Assembly: GCA_963819115.1 (NCBI GenBank)
Contig: CAWFUR010000011.1
Location: forward strand, 434,001 to 498,000
Reading direction: 5' to 3'
Origin: JACVRW01 sp963819115
Lineage (GTDB): Bacteria; Actinomycetota; Thermoleophilia; Solirubrobacterales; Thermoleophilaceae
DNA: 64,000 bases
This document shows, piece after piece, positions 39,520 to 48,801 of this stretch. The stretch's first letter is position 1, and every line of letters starts with the position of its first letter. A program made the translations under genes and the position numbers. The notes beneath the pieces were generated by a model that was given only the letters and a program-made list of their open reading frames with translations, was not told where the DNA came from and made no database searches.

Positions 39520-40868
39520 CGGTGGATCTGGAGGGCCTCGCGGGACGGGCCGTGCAGGCCGCGATTGACGCCGGCGCCACGGATGCGGAGGCCTACGCCG
39601 GCGAGGACCAGAGCCGGGAGGTGCGGGTCTACGACGGCAAGGTCGAGAGCCTGAGCGACGCCGGCGGCCGCGGCGTGGGGGTGCGCGCCTTCGCGGGCGA
39701 GCGCGCCGGCTACGCCTATACGACGGACCTCTCGGACGAGGGCCTGGCCGGGGTGGGCAGGTCGGCGCGGGAGGCCGCGTCGGTGGCCGATCCCGACGAG
39801 TACGCCGGCCTTCCGGGCGAGTTCGGGGCCACGCCGGTGGAGGGGCTGGCGTCGCCGGAGCTCGCTCGCTGGACGACCGAGCAGAAGGTGGACCTGGCGC
39901 TGGCCGCCGAGCACGCCGCGCGGGCTCGCGAGGGCGTGACCCAGGTGGAGCAGGCGGTGTACTCGGATGTGGAGGGCTCGGTGGCGCTCGCCAACTCGCG
40001 CGGATTCTCGGGCAGCTACTCGGCCACCCAGGCGTGGAGCTACGTGTCCGCCTTCGCCGGGGAGGGTGCCGACCTCATGACGGGCCTCGGCGTGGCGCTG
40101 GGCCGGGACCCGAGCCAGATCGATCCCGAGGCGGTGGGCGGCGAGGCGGCCGACCGCGCACTCGCCCTCGTGGGAGCCCGCCAGCCCGAGAGCCGGCGCT
40201 GCCCGGTGGTGCTGGACGCGCTCGTGGCCGCCTCGTTCGTGGCCATCCTCGGCGGGATGCTCTCGGCGGAGTCGGTCCAGCGCGGACGCTCCCTGTTCGA
40301 GGGCCGGGAGGGCGATGAGGTGGCCGACCCGAAGCTCGAGCTGGCCGACGACGCCACGGACCCGGAGGGTCCCGGCAGCGCTCCCTTCGACGGCGAGGGG
40401 TCGCCCACCCGGCGGACGCCGCTGATCGAGGGCGGCCGTCTACTGACCTTCCTGTTCGACGCCCGCAGCGGCCGCCGCGGCGGCCGCTCCACCACCGCGA
40501 ACGCATCGCGCGCCTCGTACCGCTCGCCGCCGTCGGTTGGCGCATCGAACCTGATCGTCAGCCCGGGCGAGGACGACCTGGACGGGCTCCTTCGGCGGGC
40601 GGGCGATGGGCTGCTCGTCACCGACGTGGCCGGGCTCCACTCCGGGGTCAATCCGGTGTCGGGCACCTTCTCCGTCGGGGCTTCGGGAAGGCTCATCGAG
40701 AACGGCCAGCTGGGGGCTCCGGTGCGGGAGATAACCATCGCCAGCGACCTGGTCTCGATGCTCCGCGGAATCAGCCGGGTGGGCTCGGAGGCACGCTGGA
40801 TGCCCGTGGCGGGAAGCGTCAAGGCACCCCCTCTGCTGGTGGCCGAGATGTCCGTTTCCGGTTCCTGA
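39516..40868 (+). CDS. pmbA: PmbA/TldE-type metalloprotease partner
   Basis: A 450-residue TldE-type subunit without the HEXXXH motif. REVRVYDGKVESLSDAGGRG and GVRAFAGERAGYAYT are N-terminal hallmarks; SGTFSVGASGRLIENGQL and the C-terminal EMSVSGS end the family fold. GTG/ATG overlap with tldD indicates a stoichiometric complex. No substrate peptide is evident in the window. The HU gene follows 77 bp later. Confidence 0.92.
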   Translation: MTVDLEGLAGRAVQAAIDAGATDAEAYAGEDQSREVRVYDGKVESLSDAGGRGVGVRAFAGERAGYAYTTDLSDEGLAGVGRSAREAASVADPDEYAGLPGEFGATPVEGLASPELARWTTEQKVDLALAAEHAARAREGVTQVEQAVYSDVEGSVALANSRGFSGSYSATQAWSYVSAFAGEGADLMTGLGVALGRDPSQIDPEAVGGEAADRALALVGARQPESRRCPVVLDALVAASFVAILGGMLSAESVQRGRSLFEGREGDEVADPKLELADDATDPEGPGSAPFDGEGSPTRRTPLIEGGRLLTFLFDARSGRRGGRSTTANASRASYRSPPSVGASNLIVSPGEDDLDGLLRRAGDGLLVTDVAGLHSGVNPVSGTFSVGASGRLIENGQLGAPVREITIASDLVSMLRGISRVGSEARWMPVAGSVKAPPLLVAEMSVSGS

Positions 40869-40945
40869 GCGGCATCCGGGGCAACAGTCGTCCGCAGACG
40901 TTGTTACGTTCCGCCGCGATTCAATGCCCCCGTTAAGGAGGAAAC

Positions 40946-41224
40946 GTGACTAAGGCCGAGTTCGTGGACCAGGTCGCTGACCGCTCAGAATTGGGTAAGG
41001 GAGAGGCCGGCAAGGCAGTCGATGCCGTTCTGGACACAATCAAGGAGGTCCTGTCGCGCGGTGGGGAGATCAACTTCACCGGCTTCGGGAAGTTCGCCGT
41101 CGCCGATCGCGGCGCGCGCCAGGGTGTGAACCCGCAGACGGGCGAGCGGATTCAGATCGCCGCCAGCAGGGTCCCGCGCTTCAGCGCCGGATCGGCGCTG
41201 AAGGGTGCGGTCAAGGGGTCCTAG
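40946..41224 (+). CDS. hup: HU-family nucleoid protein
   Basis: A 92-residue protein from GTG 40946 with AAGGAGGAAAC upstream, the best Shine-Dalgarno in the window. SELGKGEAGKAVDAVLDTIKE and INFTGFGKFAVADRGAR, then GVNPQTGERIQIAASRVPRF match HU/IHF. It binds and bends DNA as a dimer. It lacks the long Lys/Ala-rich tail found in many actinobacterial HU proteins. An apparent hairpin terminator follows. Confidence 0.94.
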   Translation: MTKAEFVDQVADRSELGKGEAGKAVDAVLDTIKEVLSRGGEINFTGFGKFAVADRGARQGVNPQTGERIQIAASRVPRFSAGSALKGAVKGS

Positions 41225-41250
41225 GCGGTCGCGAACCGTCGCCCGCACGC

Positions 41251-41276
41251 GATTCCCGGCGCAGGAGCCGGGGATC
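41251..41276. terminator. Hairpin terminator after hup
   Basis: GATTCCCGGC (41251-41260) and GCCGGGGATC (41267-41276) pair over 10 bp with one G-T wobble and a 6-base loop, 27 bp after the HU stop. A U-tract is lacking, as often in high-GC bacteria. Confidence 0.6.
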
Positions 41277-41380
41277 GGGCCGTACGGGCGGAGCCGGGCC
41301 AAGGAGGGCCTCGGCAAGGTCCCGCGCGGGACGCGGGCCCGGTTCCGCCTCCCCTACCTCGACCGAGGGCTGACCCTCAG

Positions 41381-42292
41381 TTGAACGGGGGGCGGCACTT
41401 CGGTGATCGGTTAGCGGCGCTCGTGGAAGAGCGTCGCAGCCGCGTCGTGCTCGGGCTGGACCCCGATCCGGCGGCGCTCTGGCCCCCGGCCTCCATGCCC
41501 GAGGCGGCCGGCGGGACACTCTCGCGGGTCCGCACGGCGGACGCCGTGGCGGAGCATTGCCGGGCGGCGATCGTCGCGGCCGGCCCCGCCTGCGTTGCCG
41601 TGAAGCTGCAGATGGCCTGCTTCGAGCGGCTCGGCGCCCCCGGCTGGGAGGCCCTCGAGCGCACTGTGGCGATCGCCCGCGACCACGGCCTGCTCGTGAT
41701 CGCCGACGGCAAGCGCGGGGATGTTCCGGTCACCGCGGCCGCGTACGCCCAGGCGCTGGTGGGGGAGACCCCCGGGCCGTTTGGGCCCGTGCCGGGACTG
41801 GGCGCCGATGCCTTCACCGCCAACCCGCTTCTCGGGCGCGACGCCCTGGAGCCGCTGATCGGCGCGGCGCGCGACGCGGGCGCGGGGATCTTTGTCCTGG
41901 TCCGCACGTCGAACCCGGGGGCGGCCGAGCTTCAGGACGCGGGCGACCCTCCGTTGCACGAGCGTCTCGCCGCGATGGTCCACGACCTGGGCCGCTCGCA
42001 CACGGGCGAATCCGGGCTCTCCTTCGTGGGCGCGGTCACGGGCGCCACCGAGCCGGCGCTGCTCGGGCGGCTGCGCGAGCTGATGCCGGCGGCCGTGTTC
42101 CTGCTGCCCGGGGTGGGGGCACAGGGCGGGCGGGTCGAGGACCTCGGCGCGGCCTTCGCGCCTCATCCTGCGGCGGGGCTGGTCACGGCATCGCGCGCGA
42201 TCGTGGGCGCACACCTCGTGCGCGGCGGGGATCCGGCGCGGGCCGCGGCGGAGGCCGCCGAGGAGCTCCGGGTGGCCGCTTGGAAGGCCTGA
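41381..42292 (+). CDS. pyrF: Orotidine 5'-phosphate decarboxylase (type 2)
   Basis: A 303-residue enzyme that makes UMP. VLGLDPDPAALW, ACVAVKLQMACFE and LVIADGKRGDVPVTA (catalytic Asp-Lys-Asp) with FTANPLLGRDALEP are type 2 PyrF features. A TTG start at 41381 is taken because no ATG/GTG precedes the conserved core. No other pyr genes are in the window. It is followed by a LysM gene after 57 bp. Confidence 0.93.
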   Translation: MNGGRHFGDRLAALVEERRSRVVLGLDPDPAALWPPASMPEAAGGTLSRVRTADAVAEHCRAAIVAAGPACVAVKLQMACFERLGAPGWEALERTVAIARDHGLLVIADGKRGDVPVTAAAYAQALVGETPGPFGPVPGLGADAFTANPLLGRDALEPLIGAARDAGAGIFVLVRTSNPGAAELQDAGDPPLHERLAAMVHDLGRSHTGESGLSFVGAVTGATEPALLGRLRELMPAAVFLLPGVGAQGGRVEDLGAAFAPHPAAGLVTASRAIVGAHLVRGGDPARAAAEAAEELRVAAWKA

Positions 42293-42349
42293 CCCGCTTG
42301 CTCCGGCGCCACTCGGCCCTATGCTCCGAGTCGCCTGTCCAGGAGCAAG

Positions 42350-42694
42350 ATGCACGATCACGGCCGAAGTAGCCCCGCCCGCCTTCTCGCTCCGCTCGCG
42401 CTGGTGGCGTTCGCGCTGGCCGTTGTGCTGGTGGTCCTCGCGTCATCCGGAGGCGGGGGTGGCGGTGGTGGCGGGGACTCCGCCCAGAGCGGCGGATCCC
42501 GCACCGGGACCGGCACCTCCTCGACCCAGACCACTCCCCGGCCCATCCGCGCGACCTACACCATCAAGACCGGGGACACCCTCGGCTCGATCTCCGAGAA
42601 GACGGGCGTCTCCGTCGAGCGGCTTCAGACGCTCAACCCCGAGCTGGACCCGCAGGCGCTGCTCTCAGGGCAGAAGATCAAGCTGCGCGAGTGA
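42350..42694 (+). CDS. LysM-domain membrane-anchored protein
   Basis: A 114-residue protein. An N-terminal membrane helix (LLAPLALVAFALAVVLVVLA) is followed by a poly-Gly stretch and Ser/Thr linker, then a single LysM motif YTIKTGDTLGSISEKTGVSV with LNPELDPQALLSGQKI. It binds peptidoglycan GlcNAc. It is short, with no catalytic domain. The stop overlaps the carboxypeptidase start (GTGA), suggesting a shared role in the wall. Confidence 0.88.
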   Translation: MHDHGRSSPARLLAPLALVAFALAVVLVVLASSGGGGGGGGGDSAQSGGSRTGTGTSSTQTTPRPIRATYTIKTGDTLGSISEKTGVSVERLQTLNPELDPQALLSGQKIKLRE

Positions 42695-43896
42695 GGCGCG
42701 GCGCCGGCACGCTCGCGGCCCTGACCGTTCTGCTCGCCGCCTTCGCGGCACCCGCGACGGCGGCGCCCTCGGCGCCGCCACGGGTCCAGGCGGCCGCCGC
42801 GATCGTGATCGATGCCCGGGATGGTCACGTGCTCTGGTCCCGCAGCCCGGACCAGCCGCGTGCGATCGCCAGCACCACGAAGCTGATGACGGCGCTGCTC
42901 ACCCTGGAACGGGCGCGGCTCGGCGCCGTCTACACCGCTCCGGCGTACCACCCCGGTCCCGCCGAGTCGCGCATCGACCTGGCCCGGGGCGAGCGGATGA
43001 CGGTGGGCGACCTGCTCGAGGCGCTGTTGCTCGAGAGCGCAAACGACGCGGCCGTGACCCTGGCCAAGGGCGTGTCCGGGAGCGAGCGCGCGTTCGTGAA
43101 GGCGATGAACGACCGCGCGCACGACCTCGGCCTGGACGAGACCTCGTACGCGAACCCCGTCGGGCTCGACGCTCCCGGCGGCTACTCGACCGCGCGCGAT
43201 CTCTCGGCGCTGGCCGCCCGGCTGATGCGCAACCACCGGTTCGCGCGCATGGTGGACACCCCGCAGGCGCGCCTCGAGTCGGGAAACCGGCCGCGGGTGG
43301 TGGAGAACCGCAATCTGCTCATCGGCACCTACCCCTTCGTCACCGGAGTCAAGACCGGCCACACGACGCGAGCGGGCTACGTGCTGGTGGGCGCGGCAGG
43401 CACCGCGCGCACCGGGCGGGTGGTCAGCGTCGTGCTGGGCGAGCCGAGCGAGGCCGCGCGCGACGTGGACACGCTCTCGCTGCTGCGGTACGGCCTGGGC
43501 CGCTTCTCCCGCGTGCGGGTGCTCGACCGCCGGCGGCCGGTGGCAAGCGTCGGCGTGGACCACCGCGACGAGGACGCCGAGCTCGTGCCCGCTCGCCCGC
43601 TCAGGGTGACCCTCAGGAAGGGCGAGCGCGTGCGCCGCGTCGTGGATGCGCCGAGCAGCCTTCACGGGCCGTTGGACGCCGGGTCGCGGGTGGGAACGGT
43701 GACTGTGCTGGTGGACGGCCGGCGGGTTGGCCGCGTGCCCCTGGTCACCGCCGGGGAGGTGCCGGGGGCCGGAGTGCTCCGGGTGATTGTGTCCGCAATC
43801 GGCCTACCCCTCACCATGCTTATCCTGCTGTTGACCCTCCTCGTCGCCGTGCTCGCTCTCCTGCGGGTCCGGGTGAGGCTGCGTCTCGTCCGATGA
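42691..43896 (+). CDS. D-alanyl-D-alanine carboxypeptidase (serine type)
   Basis: A 401-residue penicillin-binding protein. Signal peptide at 1-~24 (LAALTVLLAAFAAPATA); SxxK motif in ASTTKLMTALL, SxN in LESANDAAVTL and KTG in VKTGHTTRAGYVL. A C-terminal membrane helix (LTMLILLLTLLVAVLALL) anchors it. It trims the terminal D-Ala from wall precursors. The stop overlaps the downstream kinase start as ATGA. Possible DacA/DacF subtype. Confidence 0.92.
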   Translation: MRRGAGTLAALTVLLAAFAAPATAAPSAPPRVQAAAAIVIDARDGHVLWSRSPDQPRAIASTTKLMTALLTLERARLGAVYTAPAYHPGPAESRIDLARGERMTVGDLLEALLLESANDAAVTLAKGVSGSERAFVKAMNDRAHDLGLDETSYANPVGLDAPGGYSTARDLSALAARLMRNHRFARMVDTPQARLESGNRPRVVENRNLLIGTYPFVTGVKTGHTTRAGYVLVGAAGTARTGRVVSVVLGEPSEAARDVDTLSLLRYGLGRFSRVRVLDRRRPVASVGVDHRDEDAELVPARPLRVTLRKGERVRRVVDAPSSLHGPLDAGSRVGTVTVLVDGRRVGRVPLVTAGEVPGAGVLRVIVSAIGLPLTMLILLLTLLVAVLALLRVRVRLRLVR

Positions 43897-44888
43897 TCAT
43901 CACCGTCACCCTCAACGCCGCCATCGACAAGACCCTCGCGGTGCCGAACTTCCGGCTCGGCCGCCGCCACCGGTCCGTCGAGCAGACCGCGATGGCCGGC
44001 GGAAAGGGCGTGAACGTGGCGCGTGCGCTCAAGTCGCTGGGCCAGCCGGTGATCGCCACCGGCGTGGCCGGCGGTCCCACCGGCACCCTGATCACCCAGG
44101 CCCTCAGCGACGAGGGCATCCTCAACGACTTCGTGCGCATCCGCGACGAGTCGCGCACCTCCACGGCGGTGATCGACCCCACCTCCGGAGAGCAGACGGA
44201 GATCAACGAGTACGGGCCGATGGTCACAGAGGGCGAGCTGGACCAGTTCGTCGAGAAGCTGCTCTATCTGGCCCGCGGGGCGGCGGTCTGCGTGTTCGCC
44301 GGCAGCCACCCTCGCGGCGTGGACGCCGATCTCTACGGGCGCCTGATCGATGAGCTGAAGCGGCTCGGGGTCTCCACCGTGCTGGACGCCGAGGGCGAGC
44401 CGCTGATCATGGCCACGCGCCGCGGCCCCGATCTGGTGAGCCCCAACGAGCTGGAGGCCGAGGGCCTCGTGGGACGGGAGTTCGCCGACGAGGAGGATCG
44501 CCGCGCCGGGATCGCCGAGATGGTGGAACTGGGCGCGCGGGAGTCGATCATGACGCGGCCCGACGGGTGCCTGGCACTGCTGGCCGACGGGCCCGAGAAG
44601 CGGGTGTACCGGGCCACGCTCGAGCCGCTCGAGGCCGTGTCCGCGGTGGGGTCCGGGGACGCCTTCCTGGCCGGTTTCGTGGCCGCCCGCTACTCGGGTC
44701 AGAAGAACGAGGACTGCCTGCGCTTCGCCGTGGCCTGCGGCGCCGAGTCCACCCAGCACTTCGGCGCCGGCGTGCTCGATCAGCGCGAGGTGGACCGCCT
44801 TCTGCCCGAGGTCCGGGTCGAGGCGATGGAGCCCTCCGCGCACGGTTCGGGAGGCGGTCTGGGAGGCGGCTCGGCTCGCGTGGGTTGA
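43893..44888 (+). CDS. PfkB-family kinase, 1-phosphofructokinase-like
   Basis: A 331-residue ribokinase-fold enzyme. ITVTLNAAIDKTLAVPNF and GGKGVNVARALKSLG are typical of 1-phosphofructokinase/tagatose kinases, and VGSGDAFLAGFVAA carries the catalytic Asp. It most likely phosphorylates a sugar phosphate with ATP. No PTS fru genes accompany it, so the substrate is unclear. The C-terminal ~30 residues are an extra Gly/Ser-rich tail. Confidence 0.9.
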   Translation: MIITVTLNAAIDKTLAVPNFRLGRRHRSVEQTAMAGGKGVNVARALKSLGQPVIATGVAGGPTGTLITQALSDEGILNDFVRIRDESRTSTAVIDPTSGEQTEINEYGPMVTEGELDQFVEKLLYLARGAAVCVFAGSHPRGVDADLYGRLIDELKRLGVSTVLDAEGEPLIMATRRGPDLVSPNELEAEGLVGREFADEEDRRAGIAEMVELGARESIMTRPDGCLALLADGPEKRVYRATLEPLEAVSAVGSGDAFLAGFVAARYSGQKNEDCLRFAVACGAESTQHFGAGVLDQREVDRLLPEVRVEAMEPSAHGSGGGLGGGSARVG

Positions 44889-44947
44889 CGTTCGGGCGCC
44901 GGTGCTAACGTCAAGCGTTCGTCCGTCGTCGAACCTAGGATGGCCCA

Positions 44948-46183
44948 ATGGAAGTAGAGATCGGCCGGGGTAAGAAGGGCCGTCGTGCGTACGGCTTCGA
45001 TGACATCGCGATCGTCCCATCCAGGCGTACGCGCGACCCGGACGACATCGACATCACCTGGACCCTCGGGCCCTACCGTTTCGAGCTGCCGCTGCTGGCC
45101 TCGGCCATGGACGGGGTCGTCTCCCCGGCCACGGCGGGCGCGATCGGGAAGCTTGGAGGCCTCGCCGTCCTGAATCTCGAGGGCATCTGGACCCGGTACG
45201 AGGATCCGGACGCCGAGCTCGAGCGCATCAGCCACCTCCCCAAGGACGTGGCCACCACGGAGATGCAGCGCATCTACGCGGAGCCCGTCAAGGGCGAGCT
45301 CGTGGCCCAGCGAATCCGCGAGATCAAGGACCAGGGCGTTGTGGCCTGCGCCTCGCTCACCCCCCAGCGCGTGCGCGAGCACTACGAGACCGCCATCGAC
45401 GCCGGCCTCGACGTGCTGGTGATCCAGGGCACGGTCATCTCCGCCGAGCACGTGTCCACGCGGAGCGAGGGCGCACTCAACCTGAAGGAGTTCATCCGCG
45501 AGGTCCCGATCCCCGTGATCGTGGGCGGCTGCGCCTCCTACGCCACCGGCCTGCACCTCATGCGCACGGGCGCGGTGGGCGTGCTCGTGGGCGTTGGCCC
45601 CGGCGCCGCGTGCACCACGCGCGGGGTGCTCGGCATCGGCGTTCCCCAGGCCACCGCGATCGCGGACGTGGCCGCGGCACGCTCCCAGCACATGCTGGAG
45701 ACCGGCGAGTACGTGAAGGTCATCGCCGACGGTGGGATGCGCAACGGCGGGGACCTGTCAAAGGCGATCGCCTGCGGAGCGGACGCCGTGATGGTGGGCT
45801 CGCCGCTGGCTCGCGCCTACGAGGCGCCCGGCCGTGGCTACCACTGGGGCATGGCCACGTTCCATCCCACGCTGCCGCGCGGCGCCCGCGTGAAGACCAC
45901 GCAGAACGGCACGCTCGAGCAGATCCTGATGGGGCCGGCCCACGAGAACGACGGCACGTTCAACCTGATCGGCAGCCTGCGCACCTCGATGGCCACCTGT
46001 GGCTACGAGGACATTCCCGCGTTCCACAAGGCCGAGGTGATGGTGGCCCCGGCGCTTCAGAGCGAGGGCAAGCAGCTGCAGCGCGAGCAGTCGGTGGGCA
46101 TGGGCGCAGCCTCAGCTGCGGTGCCCCACCCGGACACCAACGGCTCCGGTCCGGTCGGCGACCCGGCACTCGTCGGGGAGTGA
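44948..46183 (+). CDS. guaB3: GuaB3-type IMP dehydrogenase-family protein
   Basis: A 411-residue protein of the IMPDH/GMPR barrel without CBS domains. RRAYGFDDIAIVPSRRTRD, LPLLASAMDGVVSP, GVGPGAACTTRGVLGIGVPQ (the catalytic Cys loop) and VIADGGMRNGGDL are present; the flap region is shorter than in GuaB. Typical of actinobacterial and cyanobacterial GuaB3. Biochemical role is less certain than for GuaB; it lies 37 bp before guaA, supporting purine metabolism. A small Pro/Ala tail ends the protein. Confidence 0.9.
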   Translation: MEVEIGRGKKGRRAYGFDDIAIVPSRRTRDPDDIDITWTLGPYRFELPLLASAMDGVVSPATAGAIGKLGGLAVLNLEGIWTRYEDPDAELERISHLPKDVATTEMQRIYAEPVKGELVAQRIREIKDQGVVACASLTPQRVREHYETAIDAGLDVLVIQGTVISAEHVSTRSEGALNLKEFIREVPIPVIVGGCASYATGLHLMRTGAVGVLVGVGPGAACTTRGVLGIGVPQATAIADVAAARSQHMLETGEYVKVIADGGMRNGGDLSKAIACGADAVMVGSPLARAYEAPGRGYHWGMATFHPTLPRGARVKTTQNGTLEQILMGPAHENDGTFNLIGSLRTSMATCGYEDIPAFHKAEVMVAPALQSEGKQLQREQSVGMGAASAAVPHPDTNGSGPVGDPALVGE

Positions 46184-46220
46184 GCACGAGCCCCCGGTCG
46201 GCGGCCCTCCCCGGGGGGAG

Positions 46221-47819
46221 GTGCGCGTGATCGGCACGGGGGCGAGCCGGGAAGGTGCGCAAATTGCGGGATCGCGCCCGGCCACCGACGAGGTGCTGGT
46301 CCTCGACTTCGGAGGGCAGTACTCGCAGCTGATCGCGCGGCGCGTGCGCGAGTGCGGCGTGTTCGCCGAGCTGCTGCCGCACCACGTCCCGCTCGAGGAG
46401 GTCACGCGCCGCGCGCCGAAGGGGCTGATCCTCTCCGGCGGGCCCGCGTCGGTGTACGCCGACGGGGCCCCCGCCCTGCGCCCGGAGCTTCTCGAGCTCG
46501 GAATTCCCGTGCTCGGCATCTGTTACGGGATGCAGGCGATGGTCCTCGGCCTCGGCGGCAGCGTCGAGGGCGCCGAGGTGGGCGAGTTCGGGCGCTCCAC
46601 CCTCACGGTCCATGACCACGGCCGGCTGCTCGCGGGCGTGCCGGACGAGCAGAGCTGCTGGATGAGCCACCGCGACACCGTCTTCAAGGCCCCGCCCGGC
46701 TTCGCCGGGCTGGCGTCCTCCACGGAGTCCCCGGTGGCGGCCATGGAGGATCCCGGCCGCGGGCTCTACGGGATCCAGTTCCATCCCGAGGTGGCGCACA
46801 CCCCGTACGGCACCCAGATCCTCGAGACCTTCCTCCGCGACATCGCCGGGTGCGACATGTCGTGGAGCGCCGCCTCCGTGGTTGAGGAGCAGATCGCCCG
46901 CATCCGCGAGCAGGTGGGGGACGGCCACGTGATCTGCGGCCTGTCGGGCGGGGTGGACTCCTCGGTGGCCGCGCTGCTCACCTATCGCGCCATCGGGGAC
47001 CAGCTCACCTGCGTCTTCGTCGACCACGGCCTGATGCGCAAGAACGAGGGCAACCAGGTGGTGGCGGCCTTCCGCGACCAGTTCCAGGTACCCCTCATCG
47101 CGGTGGACGCGGAGGAGCGCTTCCTCAGACGGCTGGCCGGGGTCACCGACCCCGAGACGAAGCGCAAGATCATCGGCGAGGAGTTCATCCGCGTCTTCGA
47201 GGAGCAGGCCGTGCGCCTCGACAACCCCCAGTTCCTCGTCCAGGGCACCCTCTACTCGGACGTGATCGAGTCCGGCGGCGGGCACGGCGCCGCCACGATC
47301 AAGTCGCACCACAACGTCGGCGGGCTGCCCGACGACCTCGAGTTCGAGCTGGTCGAGCCGCTCCGCACACTCTTCAAGGACGAGGTCCGTCAGGTGGGCG
47401 CGGAGCTCGGGATGGCGGACCGCCTGGTGTGGCGCCAGCCGTTCCCCGGCCCCGGCCTGGCCATTCGCGTGGTGGGCGGCGAGGTCACCAAGGAACGCCT
47501 GGAGATCCTCCGCGACGCCGACGCGATCCTCCAGGACGAGATCCGCAGCGCCGGGCTCTACCGCGAGCTCTGGCAGTCCTTCTGCGTGCTGCCCGGCGAC
47601 CTTCGCAGCGTCGGCGTCCAGGGCGACGAGCGCACCTACGGGTACGTGGTCGTGATCCGGGCCGTGACCAGCGACGACGCAATGACCGCCGACTGGGCCC
47701 GCCTCCCCTACGACCTGCTGGAGCGGGTGGCCTCGCGGATGATCAACGAGATCGCCCAGGTGAACCGGGTGACCTTGGACATCACGTCGAAGCCCCCGGG
47801 CACCATCGAGTGGGAATAA
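46221..47819 (+). CDS. guaA: GMP synthase (glutamine-hydrolysing)
   Basis: A 532-residue enzyme converting XMP to GMP. Glutaminase domain: VLVLDFGGQYSQLIARRVRE, GICYGMQAMV (catalytic Cys) and FHPEVAHTPYG (His, Glu). ATP-pyrophosphatase PP-loop: CGLSGGVDSSVAALL. C-terminal dimerisation: RQPFPGPGLAIRVVG and ITSKPPGTIEWE. The N-terminal ~20 residues before VLVLDFGG look non-conserved, so a start nearer 46287 is possible. A purine-rich GGGGGAG precedes the annotated start. Confidence 0.95.
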   Translation: MRVIGTGASREGAQIAGSRPATDEVLVLDFGGQYSQLIARRVRECGVFAELLPHHVPLEEVTRRAPKGLILSGGPASVYADGAPALRPELLELGIPVLGICYGMQAMVLGLGGSVEGAEVGEFGRSTLTVHDHGRLLAGVPDEQSCWMSHRDTVFKAPPGFAGLASSTESPVAAMEDPGRGLYGIQFHPEVAHTPYGTQILETFLRDIAGCDMSWSAASVVEEQIARIREQVGDGHVICGLSGGVDSSVAALLTYRAIGDQLTCVFVDHGLMRKNEGNQVVAAFRDQFQVPLIAVDAEERFLRRLAGVTDPETKRKIIGEEFIRVFEEQAVRLDNPQFLVQGTLYSDVIESGGGHGAATIKSHHNVGGLPDDLEFELVEPLRTLFKDEVRQVGAELGMADRLVWRQPFPGPGLAIRVVGGEVTKERLEILRDADAILQDEIRSAGLYRELWQSFCVLPGDLRSVGVQGDERTYGYVVVIRAVTSDDAMTADWARLPYDLLERVASRMINEIAQVNRVTLDITSKPPGTIEWE

Positions 47820-47998
47820 CCGTCCGGCCTCAGAACACCGATCGCCTTCGCGCTGGGGCGTCCTCGGTCGCTCGCGTGCGGAGCACGCGTCGCTCCCTGC
47901 GTCCTTCCATCACTCGGCCCTCGGCGCCCTGAGTCTCGGCCGGGCGGGGCCTCCGGAGGGACGCCCACCATGCCTAGCCGCGGATGACCGGCGGGGGA

Positions 47999-48018
47999 CC
48001 GGGGGCGTGAGCCCCCGG
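47999..48018. terminator. Strong hairpin between convergent guaA and cupin gene
   Basis: CCGGGGGC and GCCCCCGG form an 8-bp perfect stem closed by a GTGA tetraloop, sitting 8 bp from the end of the leftward cupin gene and 180 bp past guaA. It could terminate both genes. The remaining intergenic sequence 47820-47998 holds only GC-rich imperfect palindromes. Confidence 0.65.
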
Positions 48019-48025
48019 ATGACAT

Positions 48026-48418
48026 CTAGGCGGGCCAGAAGGCCTGGACCAGCTCCGTCTCGCCCTCCGTGCTCTCCAGGCGGTGGGAGACCATGATCAG
48101 CACGGCGTCCTCGGGGCCCTCGTTCCACACCGAGCGCACCACCTCGGGGGAGATTCGCACCACGGTTCCGGCGCCGACCGGGATCACCTCGTCCTCGAGC
48201 TTGAACTCGAGCTCGCCCGACACCACGAAGTAGATCTCCTCCTGGGTCATGTGGCGGTGGCCGTAGCTTCCCTTGCCGCCGGTCTGGGCCGGCATCCTGC
48301 GCCAGGTGAAGGCCACCTGCTCCGCACCGATGTGGTGCGCGCACATCCGCATCTCGCCCGGGTAATCGCCCATCACGTCCGGGACGTCCTCCAGCGCCGT
48401 GATCGAAAAGCCCGCCAC
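48026..48418 (-). CDS. Small cupin-domain protein
   Basis: A 130-residue protein from GTG 48418 with GGAG a few bases upstream. YGHRHMTQEEIYFVVSGELE holds the first cupin motif (H-x-H...E) and VWNEGPEDAVLIMVSH the second, with a distal His. It is likely a small metal-dependent isomerase, dioxygenase or storage fold; the actual activity is not evident. An ATG further upstream (48475) would add Arg-rich residues that do not look like a real domain. Confidence 0.85.
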   Translation of the reverse strand: MAGFSITALEDVPDVMGDYPGEMRMCAHHIGAEQVAFTWRRMPAQTGGKGSYGHRHMTQEEIYFVVSGELEFKLEDEVIPVGAGTVVRISPEVVRSVWNEGPEDAVLIMVSHRLESTEGETELVQAFWPA

Positions 48419-48495
48419 CGTGTCTCCTTTTGCTCGCTGGCGGCGCATTCTCCACGGCCGGCGTCCAGGGGACAAGCGCGCGCTAGCCTCGCCGC

Positions 48496-48801
48496 ATGGG
48501 CATCGTCACGTGGATTGTGTGGGGGCTGTTCGTGGGCGTCATCGCGCGCGTGCTGAAGCCCGGCCGCAAGCGCATCGGGCTGGGGCTCACCGTGGTCCTC
48601 GGCATCGCCGGCTCGCTGATCGGCGGCTTCGTCGCGACTCAGTGGCTCGACATCGCCGACGTGGGCGACTTCGACTTCGGGAGCTTCCTGATCGCCGTGC
48701 TGGCTTCGGTGGGCCTTCTGGCCCTGTATGAGCGGGTGGACCGCGTGCTGCCCGGCGGCGAGAAGGATCACCCCGGTCAGTCAGGTCAGCTCGAGCGCTA
48801 G
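48496..48801 (+). CDS. GlsB/YeaQ/YmgE-family membrane protein
   Basis: A 101-residue protein with three hydrophobic segments: IVTWIVWGLFVGVIARVL, LTVVLGIAGSLIGGFVATQ and FLIAVLASVGLLALYE. The pattern and glycine-rich GSLIGG match the transglycosylase-associated stress-membrane family (GlsB/YeaQ). Function in stress is not well established. It converges with the M23 peptidase gene (4-bp stop overlap). Confidence 0.88.
   Translation: MGIVTWIVWGLFVGVIARVLKPGRKRIGLGLTVVLGIAGSLIGGFVATQWLDIADVGDFDFGSFLIAVLASVGLLALYERVDRVLPGGEKDHPGQSGQLER

Noticed and set aside
47820..47998. GC-rich imperfect palindromes after guaA as further terminator or repeat copies
   Set aside because: They lack the conserved flanks of the hairpin family and no stem is clearly better than chance, except the 47999-48018 hairpin.
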